Positions 8,196 through 17,947 of a stretch of 44,098 nt of DNA are shown here, piece by piece; the first letter of the stretch is position 1; the number at the start of each line of letters is the position of its first letter. Source of the stretch: CAYVTV01 sp964526475 (GTDB taxonomy: Bacteria; Bacteroidota; Bacteroidia; Bacteroidales; GCA-2748055); contig CAZGKF010000026.1 in assembly GCA_964526475.1 (NCBI GenBank), positions 1 through 44,098 of the forward strand, given 5' to 3'. A program made the translations under genes and the position numbers. The notes under the pieces were generated by a model. That model saw only the letters and a program-made list of their open reading frames with translations, was not told where the DNA came from and made no database searches.

Positions 8196-9291
8196 CCTGG
8201 CACGTCGTTTTTACAACTTCCTCTGCTATTTTTTCGGCTGCATCAGGAAGAGCAATTTTTTTTATATTTTGAGACAGTTTTGCACTGTAAATCTTATCTT
8301 CTGCAAGCTGCAGTATCGCCGGCAGTAGTTTTCCCTTTGCATCGCTGTCTTTTATTAATATAGCAGCTTCCTTGTCCGCTAATGCCATGGCATTTTTTGT
8401 CTGATGATCACCTGCCACATTGGGAGATGGAATGAGGATAAGAGGTTTTCCAATAATAGCGAGCTCGGAAATTGAGCCTGCACCCGCACGTGAGACGATA
8501 ATATCTGCGCAACCATATGCAAGTGCCATTTCCTTTATAAACGGAACAGCAATAAGGTTTTTAATGTTCTTTTCTTTGAGCCTGAGAGATATATCCTTAT
8601 GGTAGATTTTTCCAGTTTGCCAAATTGTCTGGATGTTACCTGGCAATTCTGTGAGGGAGTTTTCAAAAGCCTCATTTATGGATTTTGCCCCGAGGCTTCC
8701 CCCCAGTATCAGAACAGTTGTTTTATTCTTGTCCATATCAAAATACCTGATTCCATCTTCCCTTTTGGTATGGGAATTTACAATATCTCTTCGCACCGGG
8801 TTTCCGGTAAGAACTATTTTCTCCAGAGGGAAATATTTTTCCATTCCCTCGTAAGCTACGCATATCCTTGATGCATATTTTGCAAGTATTCTGTTAGTTA
8901 TACCTGCCTGGGAGTTTTGCTCCTGAAGAATTACCGGGATACCTTTTCTTGCTGCAGCCCTAATAACAGGACCACTTGCATATCCCCCAACACCAAGGGC
9001 AGCGTCGGGTTTAAAATCATTAATAATTTTTTTTGACAGAGATGCACTTCTAATCAGGTTAATAAAAAAACTCAAATTTTTAAGGCTTATTTTTCTTTGA
9101 AAACCTGTTACAGGCAGTCCTTTAATCTGATATCCTGCTTCGGGAACTTTTTCCATTTCAAGACGATTCTTTGCTCCCACGAAAAGTATCTTAATATCCG
9201 GCTGCATTGCTTTCAGTGCATTTGCAACGGATATTGCCGGGAATACATGACCTCCGGTGCCTCCTCCTCCTATAATTATTCTCTTACTCAT
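8188..9291 (-). CDS. murG: UDP-GlcNAc:lipid I GlcNAc transferase MurG
   Basis: GT28 glycosyltransferase that converts lipid I to lipid II on the inner face of the membrane. Motifs are GGGTGGHVFPA at the N-terminus, the central LGVGGYASGP, and the donor-site segments GGSLGAKSINE and SRAGAGSISELA. The frame is open upstream to 9336, but the ATG at 9291 is chosen. It is preceded at six bases by a perfect AGGAGG, and the glycine-rich loop then falls at the normal distance (MSKRIIIGGGGTGG). This gives 367 residues. The start overlaps the ftsW stop by eight bases. Confidence 0.97.
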   Translation of the reverse strand: MSKRIIIGGGGTGGHVFPAISVANALKAMQPDIKILFVGAKNRLEMEKVPEAGYQIKGLPVTGFQRKISLKNLSFFINLIRSASLSKKIINDFKPDAALGVGGYASGPVIRAAARKGIPVILQEQNSQAGITNRILAKYASRICVAYEGMEKYFPLEKIVLTGNPVRRDIVNSHTKREDGIRYFDMDKNKTTVLILGGSLGAKSINEAFENSLTELPGNIQTIWQTGKIYHKDISLRLKEKNIKNLIAVPFIKEMALAYGCADIIVSRAGAGSISELAIIGKPLILIPSPNVAGDHQTKNAMALADKEAAILIKDSDAKGKLLPAILQLAEDKIYSAKLSQNIKKIALPDAAEKIAEEVVKTTCQDE

Positions 9292-10447
9292 GCTTCTCCT
9301 CCTTCCTTTCAGTTTCTTTTTTGTTGTCTTCCTCAATTCCCCAACTCACACTTAAGATCATCCCGATGGCAAGGCTTGAGAATAATATTGATGAACCACC
9401 CATACTTATAAGAGGCAATGTTTGCCCTGTTACCGGTAGTAGGTTTACAGCAACAGCCATATTAACCATTGCCTGGATAACTATCCCCAGAGTAAGCCCG
9501 ATAGCAAGAAACGCGGCGAATGACCGGGAGCTTCTTCTAACAATAGCTCCTGTGCGGAAAAGCAGCCAGAGATACAACATAAGGACAAATAGTCCTCCCA
9601 GAAGTCCATATTCTTCAATGATAATGGCGAAAATAAAATCGGAATAAGCCTGGGGCAGGTGATTTTTCTGCAAACTGTTTCCCGGGCCTTTCCCTAATAG
9701 CCCTCCATCAACAATTGCTATTTTAGCCCTGTTAACCTGATAATTATCCACATTTTCTTCGCTGGAAACATACGACACTATACGGTTTTTCCAGGTTGCT
9801 ATTCTGCCTTCCCTGTTAATTGCAAGCGAAACAGTCATAAAAGATGTGAATACAATAATTCCGCCGATTATAAAGATAGCCAGATACTTAGTAGGGATCC
9901 TCCCGATAAACATAAGGATGACAGTAGTGCAGAAAAGAATTGCAGCTGTCGAAAGGTTTGCCGGAAGTATAAGTCCGCAAACAATTGCCACAGGTACAAT
10001 CACCGGAAGAAATACTTCCCTGTATTCATTAATATTTTTTTGCTTCATGGAAAGGATCCTTGCTACGTACATTATTAATGCAATCTTTGCAAAATCAGAG
10101 GGTTGAATGGTAAAACCTGTTCCGGGTAAGCTTACCCATCTCTTTGCCTGATTTACTGAATCACCGGTAAAAAGTGTTACGATAAGCAGGGGGATGGCAA
10201 TGTAAAGAAGTATTTGTGAGAGTTTAGAATAGAAACGATAGGGTATAAGATGGGTCGAAAAGATAATGAATAAACCTGTCATTAAAATTATTAGCTGTTT
10301 AATGAGATAATACGAAGTATTTCCCCCTCTTGTTGAGTTGGCCAGTGATCCTGACGATGAATAAACAGCAAGTATGGAGATTACGGATAAAATTATAATT
10401 ACCATCCATATTACCCTGTCGCCTTTAATATGTTTTAACATATACAT
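9284..10447 (-). CDS. ftsW: Septal lipid II polymerase FtsW (SEDS family)
   Basis: Polytopic SEDS protein that polymerises lipid II at the septum together with the FtsI-type transpeptidase encoded upstream. The 387 residues contain about ten hydrophobic segments. The SEDS signatures are visible: GFTIQPSDFAKIALI (about 112-126), GGLLGKGPGNS (about 250-260), AYSDFIFAIIIEEYGLLGG (about 268-286) and the C-terminal GGSSILFSSLAIGM. The Asp in the loop after TGFTIQPSD is typical of the catalytic region. A second ATG two codons in is an equally possible start. The C-terminal tail is charged (EEDNKKETERKEEKHE). SEDS proteins include RodA, but the dcw position favours FtsW. Confidence 0.96.
   Translation of the reverse strand: MYMLKHIKGDRVIWMVIIILSVISILAVYSSSGSLANSTRGGNTSYYLIKQLIILMTGLFIIFSTHLIPYRFYSKLSQILLYIAIPLLIVTLFTGDSVNQAKRWVSLPGTGFTIQPSDFAKIALIMYVARILSMKQKNINEYREVFLPVIVPVAIVCGLILPANLSTAAILFCTTVILMFIGRIPTKYLAIFIIGGIIVFTSFMTVSLAINREGRIATWKNRIVSYVSSEENVDNYQVNRAKIAIVDGGLLGKGPGNSLQKNHLPQAYSDFIFAIIIEEYGLLGGLFVLMLYLWLLFRTGAIVRRSSRSFAAFLAIGLTLGIVIQAMVNMAVAVNLLPVTGQTLPLISMGGSSILFSSLAIGMILSVSWGIEEDNKKETERKEEKHE
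9298..9303 (-). promoter_or_regulatory. Strong Shine-Dalgarno for murG inside ftsW
   Basis: The minus strand reads AGGAGG six bases before the ATG at 9291, within the last codons of ftsW. Such a canonical site is unusual in Bacteroidetes, where initiation seldom relies on Shine-Dalgarno pairing. It decides the murG start against the longer open frame. Confidence 0.75.
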
Positions 10448-10468
10448 TTTTCAGATCAGCATTATATA

Positions 10469-11815
10469 TTATAGATCGCGAACAGCTTCCTTGAACTGAC
10501 GACCTCTGTCTTCATAGTTTTCAAAAAGATCAAAACTTGCACAGGCAGGAGACAACAATACTGTATCTCCGTTAATTCCATTCTGATAGGCTTTTTTTAC
10601 GGCTTCCCTCATTGTTGTTGCATCAAAAATATTAGGGATGATATCTTTAAATGCTGAGTGAAGTTTTCTGTTGTCTTTTCCCAAACAGATCAAAGCTTTT
10701 ACTTTGTCTTTTACCAGAGCTTTGAGTGGTTCATAATTATTTCCCTTATCAGTACCTCCGGCAATCCATATCACTTTTGTTTGAATGCTTTCAAGCGCAT
10801 ACCAGGCTGAATTTACATTGGTTGCCTTGCTGTCATTAATAAAGTTTATATCATGAACTTTAAGAACAGGTTCGAGTCTGTGCTCAACTCCCTGAAAATC
10901 CATAAGGGCTTCCCGGATAATATCTTTTCTTATTTTCAGTACATTACCTGCTATACCTGCTGCCATACTGTTGTAACGGTTATGTTTGCCTTTTAATGCA
11001 AGTTCATTGACGCTCATAGAGAAGTCTGAGTCATCAAATTCTATTTTCAAAAAATCAAATTCGTCTATCCATGCTACTTCATCCTCAGATTTTCTGTATG
11101 CATATGGTAACTGACGCGCTTTTAAAACTATCCTTTCAAGTTCTCTGACGGTTATCTCATCATCGGAACAGAAAACGAAAAATTCATCTTCCGTAAGGTT
11201 TTGGGTAATACGGAATTTTGATTCTACATAATGCTGAAGACCATTATCATACCGGTCGAGATGATCCGGTGTGATATTTAATAAGATAGCTATATCGGCT
11301 TTGAATTCATACATTCCATCGAGTTGGAAACTACTGATCTCCAAAACATAATAATCGTAATCTTCAGTAGCTACCTGTAAAGCAAAACTTTTTCCAATAT
11401 TTCCGGCTATCCCTGCATTCAAACCTGCTTTCCTTAGCATATGGTGAATAAGGGAAGTTGTTGTGGTTTTCCCATTACTCCCGGTAATACATATCTTCCT
11501 TGCATTTGTATAACGTGCTGCAAATTCAATCTCGGAAATAATCCTGATATTTTTCTTTCTGATTAACTGAATTATTGGAGAAGTTTCCGGAATGCCCGGA
11601 CTTTTAATTATCTCATCTGCGTTTAATATCAGTTTTTCAGTATGTCTGTATTCTTCAAAACTGATATTATGCTCCTCCAGCATCTTTTTATAACGTAAAT
11701 TTATTTTCCCGATATCTGATACGAAAACATCCTGTCCAAATTTTGCAGCCAGTATTGCGGAACCTGTTCCGCTTTCGCCTGCGCCGAGAATTACAATCCT
11801 TAAGGGCTGTTCCAT
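10469..11815 (-). CDS. murD: UDP-N-acetylmuramoylalanine-D-glutamate ligase
   Basis: Adds D-Glu to UDP-MurNAc-L-Ala in the cytoplasm. The 448-residue protein has an N-terminal Rossmann motif (LGAGESGTGSA, 10-20), the ATP loop TGSNGKTTTT (111-120), the substrate segment EISSFQLDG and the C-terminal INDSKATNVNS motif characteristic of MurD. Length and motifs are intact. It lies 21 bases upstream of ftsW and 19 bases downstream of mraY, within the operon. Confidence 0.98.
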   Translation of the reverse strand: MEQPLRIVILGAGESGTGSAILAAKFGQDVFVSDIGKINLRYKKMLEEHNISFEEYRHTEKLILNADEIIKSPGIPETSPIIQLIRKKNIRIISEIEFAARYTNARKICITGSNGKTTTTSLIHHMLRKAGLNAGIAGNIGKSFALQVATEDYDYYVLEISSFQLDGMYEFKADIAILLNITPDHLDRYDNGLQHYVESKFRITQNLTEDEFFVFCSDDEITVRELERIVLKARQLPYAYRKSEDEVAWIDEFDFLKIEFDDSDFSMSVNELALKGKHNRYNSMAAGIAGNVLKIRKDIIREALMDFQGVEHRLEPVLKVHDINFINDSKATNVNSAWYALESIQTKVIWIAGGTDKGNNYEPLKALVKDKVKALICLGKDNRKLHSAFKDIIPNIFDATTMREAVKKAYQNGINGDTVLLSPACASFDLFENYEDRGRQFKEAVRDL

Positions 11816-11834
11816 GAATTACTATTTTATAAAA

Positions 11835-13079
11835 TTATCTTACTTTAAGTGTAACTATTGCAATTACTGCCAGCAGTATCCCTACAATCCAGAATCTTGT
11901 TACAATTTTAGGTTCCGGATATCCCAAAACCTGATAATGATGATGAAGGGGAGCCATTTTAAAGATTCTTTTCCCTTCACCAAATTTCTTCTTTGTATAT
12001 TTGAAATAACTTACCTGCATCATCACAGAAAGACTCTCAATAAAAAAAACGCCGCATAGGATGGGTATAAGCAGTTCTTTTCTGATGAGGACTGAAAATA
12101 CCGCTATAATACCTCCAATTGCAAGGCTTCCTGTATCACCCATGAATACCTGTGCCGGATAGGAATTATACCAGAGGAATCCTATTGTTGCCCCTATGAA
12201 TGCACTCGCGAAAATCACAAGTTCCCCTACATTTGGTATATACATGATATTCAGATAATCGGCTATAATGAAGTTCCCTGAAACGTAGGCAAGGATTCCT
12301 AGTGTAGTTCCAATTATTGCCGCTGATCCGGTAGCCAGTCCATCAAGTCCATCAGTTATGTTGGCCCCGTTGGATACCGCAGTCAGAATAAATATTATAG
12401 CGATTATAAAAGCTATCCATGCGTATTTAGATGCTTTTTCACCTATAAACCATACAAGCCATGCATAATCAAACTCATTATTTTTAAGGAAAGGAATGGT
12501 AGTGGTAGTTGATTTGCTATCCATTACTTTATAAAACCTTGAGTTATCGCGTACAACGGGATAATCTGCTGTACGATATTCTTTAGCACTGATTTGGGTT
12601 CTTTCCCTGATCATCACATCATTATTCAGGTGCAGTATTATTCCTAATACCAGGCCAAGTCCGGCCTGCCCGAAGATTTTTACTTTACCCTTTAATCCCT
12701 GTTTATTTTTTTTAAATACTTTTATGTAATCATCAATAAATCCTATTATCCCAAGCCACACGGTAGTTAAGACCATTAATTGGATATAAATATTTTTCAG
12801 GTTTGCGAAAAGTAAGACAGGTATTAAGATGGAAATCAGGATAATTAATCCACCCATGGTAGGCGTACCCTGTTTGTTTGTTTGCCCTTCAAGGCCCAGA
12901 GGTCTGATAGATTCTCCTATCTGCCTCTTTTGCAATAATATGATTATTTTTTTTCCAAAATACATGGAAATGATCAGGGAAGTGATAACAGCAGCAGCTG
13001 AACGGAATGAGATATAGCGAAAGAGCCCTGTTCCGGGGAAGTCAATAATATTGAGGTATTCAAATAAATAATAAAACAT
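11835..13079 (-). CDS. mraY: Phospho-MurNAc-pentapeptide transferase MraY
   Basis: Integral membrane enzyme that transfers phospho-MurNAc-pentapeptide to undecaprenyl phosphate, making lipid I. Family motifs are present: TPTMGGLIIL near residue 72, a DD pair in GFIDDYIKV near 115, NGANITDGLDGLATG near 240, GDTGSLAIGG near 318 and the PLHHHYQ loop near 380. About ten membrane helices are predicted. At 414 residues it is longer than E. coli MraY (360), mostly from a loop around 150-200 (KEYRTADYPVVRDNS) typical of Bacteroidetes sequences. It is followed by murD and preceded by murE. Confidence 0.98.
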   Translation of the reverse strand: MFYYLFEYLNIIDFPGTGLFRYISFRSAAAVITSLIISMYFGKKIIILLQKRQIGESIRPLGLEGQTNKQGTPTMGGLIILISILIPVLLFANLKNIYIQLMVLTTVWLGIIGFIDDYIKVFKKNKQGLKGKVKIFGQAGLGLVLGIILHLNNDVMIRERTQISAKEYRTADYPVVRDNSRFYKVMDSKSTTTTIPFLKNNEFDYAWLVWFIGEKASKYAWIAFIIAIIFILTAVSNGANITDGLDGLATGSAAIIGTTLGILAYVSGNFIIADYLNIMYIPNVGELVIFASAFIGATIGFLWYNSYPAQVFMGDTGSLAIGGIIAVFSVLIRKELLIPILCGVFFIESLSVMMQVSYFKYTKKKFGEGKRIFKMAPLHHHYQVLGYPEPKIVTRFWIVGILLAVIAIVTLKVR

Positions 13080-13085
13080 AGTTTT

Positions 13086-14534
13086 TTATATGTATTTTTT
13101 CAATATTTCCCTGTCATCAAAATGGTACCTGATACCTTTTATTTCCTGGTATGTCTCATGCCCTTTACCGGAGAGAAGGATTATATCTCCTTCTTCAGAT
13201 AAAGCACATGCGGTTTTTATTGCTTCCTCCCTGTCGGTTATTGAAATAATCTTCTTAACTAAGGTAGCTTCCAGACCATTTTTCATTTCCTTTATTATGG
13301 CCCCGGGGTTTTCATTACGGGGATTATCTGATGTAAGTATTAATATGGAGCTCATCTCAGCAGCTATCTTCGCCATAAGCGGTCGCTTAGTTTTGTCCCT
13401 GTTCCCTCCGGCTCCAACAACACTGATAATTCTGCTTTTTTTATTCCTGATGGTTTTTATTGTATGCAGTACATTTTTCAATGCGTCAGGTGTATGAGCA
13501 TAATCAACAATTCCTGTTTTCCCTTTTTCAGATCTTATGATCTCAAATCTGCCGGGAACTGAAAATTGATTGCTGATCGATTTCAATGCAATATCTTTTG
13601 CTATACCTGAAAGTATTGCTGTTGCATAAATGGCCAGCAAGTTATATGCGTTGAATATACCGGGTAACTGTGTCCATATCTCAGAATTGTCAATTTGCAT
13701 ATGATTTCCTTCCAGACGGGTTTCAAATATTTTTCCGCGGAAATCAGACATTCCTTTAATTCCGTATGTATATATCTTTGCTTTTGAATTTTGCACCATT
13801 ACCTGACTGTTTTTATCATCCGCATTTATAAGCGCAAAAGCTTCGGGAGAGAGGGTGGTAAAGAAAGATTTTTTTGCCTCAAGGTAATCCCTGAAAGAAG
13901 GGTGATAGTCGAGATGGTCATGTGTCAGGTTGGTAAATATGCCTCCTGAAAAAGTAATGCCTGCAATACGTTTCTGATGAATAGCATGGGAAGATACTTC
14001 CATAAACACATATTCACATCCTTCAGATAACATTTCAGCCAATACCTGGTTAAGTTGCACAGCATCCGGAGTTGTATGGCTAGCAGGTTTTGATTTTAAA
14101 ATATTTATTACTTCTATGGTTGAAATTAAGCCGGCTTTATATCCGAGTGAACTGAACAATCTGAACAGGAGAGTGGCTATTGTTGTCTTTCCATTAGTGC
14201 CGGTAACTCCTATAACTTTCATCTGGCTTGAAGGATGACTATAAAAAGCAGAAGCTATTTTCCCAAGAGCTTCATGGCTGTCGCTTACTTCAATATAGGA
14301 AACATTCTCAATGAGTTCATCCGGCATTTTTTCGCACACAATAACTGATGCTCCATTTTCTGATGCCTGATGGATAAACTCATGCCCATCTGAATTTGTT
14401 CCTCTGACAGCTACGAAAATATCATCCTTCCCTGTATTTCGCGAATCAAAACTAAGCGATCGTATTTCACGGTCAATTGACCCTGAGAACCTGGTGAACT
14501 TTATTTTGGATAATATATTTTTCAGATTCTTCAT
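13086..14534 (-). CDS. murE: UDP-MurNAc-tripeptide synthetase MurE (meso-DAP type)
   Basis: Adds the third residue of the stem peptide. The ATP loop TGTNGKTT lies at 111-118. The DNPR signature (in TSDNPRNENP, near residue 400), which in known MurE enzymes marks meso-diaminopimelate rather than lysine specificity, is present. The frame opens with a TTG at 14540, but the ATG two codons later (14534) is preferred. It sits two bases after the ftsI stop and gives 482 residues. The wall is therefore inferred to contain meso-DAP, as usual for Gram-negative Bacteroidota. Confidence 0.97.
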   Translation of the reverse strand: MKNLKNILSKIKFTRFSGSIDREIRSLSFDSRNTGKDDIFVAVRGTNSDGHEFIHQASENGASVIVCEKMPDELIENVSYIEVSDSHEALGKIASAFYSHPSSQMKVIGVTGTNGKTTIATLLFRLFSSLGYKAGLISTIEVINILKSKPASHTTPDAVQLNQVLAEMLSEGCEYVFMEVSSHAIHQKRIAGITFSGGIFTNLTHDHLDYHPSFRDYLEAKKSFFTTLSPEAFALINADDKNSQVMVQNSKAKIYTYGIKGMSDFRGKIFETRLEGNHMQIDNSEIWTQLPGIFNAYNLLAIYATAILSGIAKDIALKSISNQFSVPGRFEIIRSEKGKTGIVDYAHTPDALKNVLHTIKTIRNKKSRIISVVGAGGNRDKTKRPLMAKIAAEMSSILILTSDNPRNENPGAIIKEMKNGLEATLVKKIISITDREEAIKTACALSEEGDIILLSGKGHETYQEIKGIRYHFDDREILKKYI

Positions 14535-14536
14535 AT

Positions 14537-16660
14537 TCAATCAGATATACTCATTACCAGGTGAATAGTTTGGCCCTTCATAAAATTACTGCCTGGTTCA
14601 ATGGATTGGCCCCTGACAGTTCCCCTGCCGTTTACTGCAACGCGCAGACCTGAATTTTCAAGCAGGAAAACAGCATCTTTTAAACCCATATCACTTACAT
14701 TGGGAACGAGCCTGGGTGTAATAGACCTTGGCGTAATAATTATTTCGTTATCGTTTGTAATTGTACTAACCCAGTCAATATTTTCAGCATTGTCAGAATA
14801 TGGAATATCCAGGTTCCTGAAAACGGTTTTAAGGTCGTGGCTGTAACCACTCTTAGAGTAGGGTATCTGGGCAAGCCGATCTTTATGGATATTGATAGGG
14901 TCATGCCAGTCTAAGCTTGCAGCATAAACCTTTTTTGAAATCTCCCTGAAAACAGGACCTGCAACGAGATTACCATAATAAACATCTTTGGAAGGAGAGT
15001 TTATCACAACTATACAACTATATTTCGGATCATCAGCAGGGAAATATCCAACAAATGAAGCGGTGTAACTTATTCTTGATTTATCGCTGTAACCTGTTTT
15101 TTTATCAGGAATCTGAGCAGTTCCTGTTTTTCCTGCAATTTTAAATTCATCATTTTTCAGATTAAGAGCCGTTCCATTTTCCACAACACCGCAGAGCATT
15201 TCATGAACTTTAGCAACAGTTTGTTTGCTGCATATTCTGGGATTAAGAACTTCCTTCCCAAACCTTTTCACAAGATTTCCCCTGTATTCGATTTCTTTCA
15301 CAAAAACTGGTTTCACCATCTCCCCTCCATTAGCAATGGCATTATAGAAAGTTAGAATTTGCAAGGGGGTGAGTCTTACTTCATATCCTATTGAGACCAT
15401 TGGCAGAGATATGCCTGACCATTTGGGACTTCCCGGGGCATTTATTTCCGGCTCTCCTTCCCCTTTTATTTCAAGACCAAGCTTCTGATTAAGACGAAGC
15501 TTGTAAAGGCCATTAATAAAATCTTTCTCTTTCCCTTTAAATTTTTCATAAATAATTTTTGATATACCTACATTTGAGGATATTTCGAATGCTTTTTTAA
15601 CTGAAATATTTGTATGTTGTTTTTCTCCTGTGTCCTCCAGAGTCAGATCAAAATAGCGTATACTGCCGGTTGTTATATCAACAGAGTCGTTTATATCTAT
15701 ATTTCCATTTTCCAAAGCAACTAATATGGAAGCGAGCTTAAATGTTGACCCTGGTTCAATACTTTCTCCAATAGCATAATTTCGCCCTTCCCAGTATTCT
15801 CCCCTGCTGTTTTTTTCAAGATTCGCGATAGCTTTGATTTCACCAGTTCTGACTTCCATCAACACTGCAGTTCCATGTTGGGCATTTCTGGCCTTGAGCT
15901 GCTTCAGTAAAGCATTCTGTGCCACATCCTGAAGGTTCAGGTCTATAGTTGAAATAATGTCATTACCATCTCTGGGGTCAATGATATTTCCATCATTTAC
16001 CGGAACATAGATTTTATCTGCTACTTTTCTGATTAACCTGATTCCGGGTCTTCCTTTAAGTACTTCATCATATGCCCCCTCCAGACCTACAATATTTCCG
16101 CTTTCACTCCGGGTTGTGCTACCTATGGTGCGTGCTGCAAGGGTCCCGTTTGGTCTTACTCTCCTGTTTTTCTGCTCAATAATTACTCCTCCTCTGTACC
16201 TTCCTAGTCTGAATATTGGGAAATCCCGGGCTTTTATTAACTGTTCGTAAGTTACATTACTAACAATAAGGTGATACTGATGCTTCTCCTGCCTTGCCCT
16301 GATAAGATTTCTTTTATAGTCGAGCCATGACTTATCTTTAAATAATTCTGCCAGAAGCCGGGAAAGAGAATCAATTCCACCGTAAAAAACATCGTCAGTT
16401 AAGCCATCTACACTCAAATCCATCCTGATTTCATAATAGGGAACGGAAAGAGCAAGTAATTTTCTGTCAGCGCTGTAAATATCACCCCTGTTTGGTTCAA
16501 TCTCTACCTGTTGTATGGGGTAGTTCTCAGATCTTACCGACCACTTATCCTTTTCGAAGAACTGGAGGTAAACAATACGACCTGCAATTGCAATACCGGA
16601 GATCAGTATGAAAAAGTAAATGATACCAAAACGCCATAATATGTCTTTTTTAACAGACAT
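14537..16660 (-). CDS. ftsI: Septal penicillin-binding protein (FtsI/PBP3-like) with a PASTA domain
   Basis: Class B transpeptidase that cross-links septal peptidoglycan. The order is: short cytoplasmic tail, one membrane helix (about 10-33), PBP dimerisation domain, transpeptidase domain and a C-terminal PASTA domain. The catalytic motifs are complete: STFK (Ser305, Lys308), SSN (361-363) and KTG (511-513). Residues about 645-707 (LVPNVSDMGLKDAVFLLENS...) form a single PASTA repeat, absent from E. coli FtsI but common in Bacteroidetes and Gram-positive class B PBPs. Length is 707 residues. It works with FtsW, encoded further down the same operon, and starts 10 bases after the ftsL-like stop. 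Confidence 0.97.
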   Translation of the reverse strand: MSVKKDILWRFGIIYFFILISGIAIAGRIVYLQFFEKDKWSVRSENYPIQQVEIEPNRGDIYSADRKLLALSVPYYEIRMDLSVDGLTDDVFYGGIDSLSRLLAELFKDKSWLDYKRNLIRARQEKHQYHLIVSNVTYEQLIKARDFPIFRLGRYRGGVIIEQKNRRVRPNGTLAARTIGSTTRSESGNIVGLEGAYDEVLKGRPGIRLIRKVADKIYVPVNDGNIIDPRDGNDIISTIDLNLQDVAQNALLKQLKARNAQHGTAVLMEVRTGEIKAIANLEKNSRGEYWEGRNYAIGESIEPGSTFKLASILVALENGNIDINDSVDITTGSIRYFDLTLEDTGEKQHTNISVKKAFEISSNVGISKIIYEKFKGKEKDFINGLYKLRLNQKLGLEIKGEGEPEINAPGSPKWSGISLPMVSIGYEVRLTPLQILTFYNAIANGGEMVKPVFVKEIEYRGNLVKRFGKEVLNPRICSKQTVAKVHEMLCGVVENGTALNLKNDEFKIAGKTGTAQIPDKKTGYSDKSRISYTASFVGYFPADDPKYSCIVVINSPSKDVYYGNLVAGPVFREISKKVYAASLDWHDPINIHKDRLAQIPYSKSGYSHDLKTVFRNLDIPYSDNAENIDWVSTITNDNEIIITPRSITPRLVPNVSDMGLKDAVFLLENSGLRVAVNGRGTVRGQSIEPGSNFMKGQTIHLVMSISD

Positions 16661-16670
16661 GTTGATAAGA

Positions 16671-17045
16671 TTATTCTATTATAATTTTTTTTGGTGGCTC
16701 CAGAGATTCTTTAAGCTCAAGACCTTTCTCTTTTACTTCCCGGGCGACTTCAGTTTGTCTGGACATTTTCATTAGTTCAGATGTAGTATAAAGTGCCCGG
16801 GATCTCAGCTCCCTTAATTCATTTTTTAGTACGGAAACTTTATTTCTGACACTATCGGCATGATACCGGTTGCTTATGTATATAAGGCACAGAAAAGAAA
16901 GGAAAAGAAAAAAGGGAATTTGTTTTACAACAAATTGCCTGGTAAGGAGAGTGCCGTCAATCAATCCCTTCATTAAATGATGGTTTTTGATCGATTTCTC
17001 TTCCTGTTCTTCTAAAAATTCAATATTTTCCTTTTCTTCGTTCAT
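16671..17045 (-). CDS. ftsL: FtsL-like bitopic division protein
   Basis: A 124-residue protein with an acidic cytoplasmic N-terminus (NEEKENIEFLEEQEEKS), one membrane helix (about 44-60, PFFLFLSFLCLIYIS) and a periplasmic coiled coil (VRNKVSVLKNELRELRSRAL). It has no informative enzymatic motif. The topology and position between rsmH and ftsI match FtsL, which joins FtsQ and an FtsB-like protein to activate FtsW-FtsI. Sequence conservation is low, so the symbol rests mostly on synteny. It starts two bases after the rsmH stop. Confidence 0.88.
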   Translation of the reverse strand: MNEEKENIEFLEEQEEKSIKNHHLMKGLIDGTLLTRQFVVKQIPFFLFLSFLCLIYISNRYHADSVRNKVSVLKNELRELRSRALYTTSELMKMSRQTEVAREVKEKGLELKESLEPPKKIIIE

Positions 17046-17047
17046 GC

Positions 17048-17947
17048 TTAAATTTTTTCTGCAATTCTCAGCTTTGCACTTCTTGACCTGGTATTATTAA
17101 TTATTTCTTCCTTTGAAGGTTTGATAGCTTTACTATATATCGGACGAAGAGGAGAGATGACATTCCCGTAAAAGTCTTTCTCCTTTTCACCACTGAAGTT
17201 CCCCGCCCTGAAAAAACTCTTTACCAGTTTATCTTCAATTGAATGGTAAGTAAGTATTACTGCCCTTCCCCCGGGAAAAAGGTGTTCAGGTATCTGGGAA
17301 AGCAAATCCTTTAAGGCTCCGATTTCATCATTCACTTCAATTCTAAGTGCCTGAAAAATTTTCGCGAGAATTTGATATGAATTTCCTGGTGGAAGGAATT
17401 TTTTGATACCCGAAATAAATTCACTCCTCCGACGTATTTTCTGATCGTGGCGAATGCCAAGAATAAGTTTTGTTAAGCTCCGGCAGTCCCTGACCTCCCC
17501 ATATTCTTTAAATACGCGAATAAGTTCCGGTTCGGAATAATTATTCAATATATCAGATGCTGTAATTATCGAATTTCTGTTCATTCGCATGTCGAGTAAA
17601 TTTCCAGTCATAAATGAAAATCCTCTTTCAGAAGTGTTTACCTGATAGGAGGATATTCCAAGATCCGCAAGAAGGCCGTTCACTTTCTCAATGCCATAAA
17701 ATTTCAGATAGTTTCTCAGGTACCTGAAATTAGAATGGATAAAAGTGAACCTTGGGTCATCAATAATATTTACTGCAGCGTCCATATCCTGATCAAAGGC
17801 CAGTAACCTGCCTTTTTTATTTAGTTTATTCAAAATTTCCCGGGAATGACCTCCTCCTCCAAAAGTCAGATCAACATATACACCACCGGGATTGATATGT
17901 AAACCTTCAATACTTTCTGATGCCAATACAGGATTGTGATAACTCAT
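17048..17947 (-). CDS. rsmH: 16S rRNA (cytosine-1402-N4)-methyltransferase RsmH
   Basis: SAM-dependent methyltransferase (old name MraW) that modifies C1402 in the ribosomal P site. Seen are the N-terminal MSYHNPVLASESIEGL, the SAM loop DLTFGGGGHS (about 25-34), the acidic segment LLAFDQDMDA, the catalytic-side LADLGISSYQVN and ERGFSF, and a C-terminal RSRSAKLRIAEK. At 299 residues it is of standard length. The start overlaps the mraZ stop by four bases (ATGA), so the two are translationally coupled, as in most bacteria. Confidence 0.98.
   Translation of the reverse strand: MSYHNPVLASESIEGLHINPGGVYVDLTFGGGGHSREILNKLNKKGRLLAFDQDMDAAVNIIDDPRFTFIHSNFRYLRNYLKFYGIEKVNGLLADLGISSYQVNTSERGFSFMTGNLLDMRMNRNSIITASDILNNYSEPELIRVFKEYGEVRDCRSLTKLILGIRHDQKIRRRSEFISGIKKFLPPGNSYQILAKIFQALRIEVNDEIGALKDLLSQIPEHLFPGGRAVILTYHSIEDKLVKSFFRAGNFSGEKEKDFYGNVISPLRPIYSKAIKPSKEEIINNTRSRSAKLRIAEKI

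Noticed and set aside
9097..9647. Plus-strand ORFs over murG and ftsW
   Set aside because: Antisense to strongly conserved genes; composition reflects the opposite strand's membrane and glycine-rich codons.
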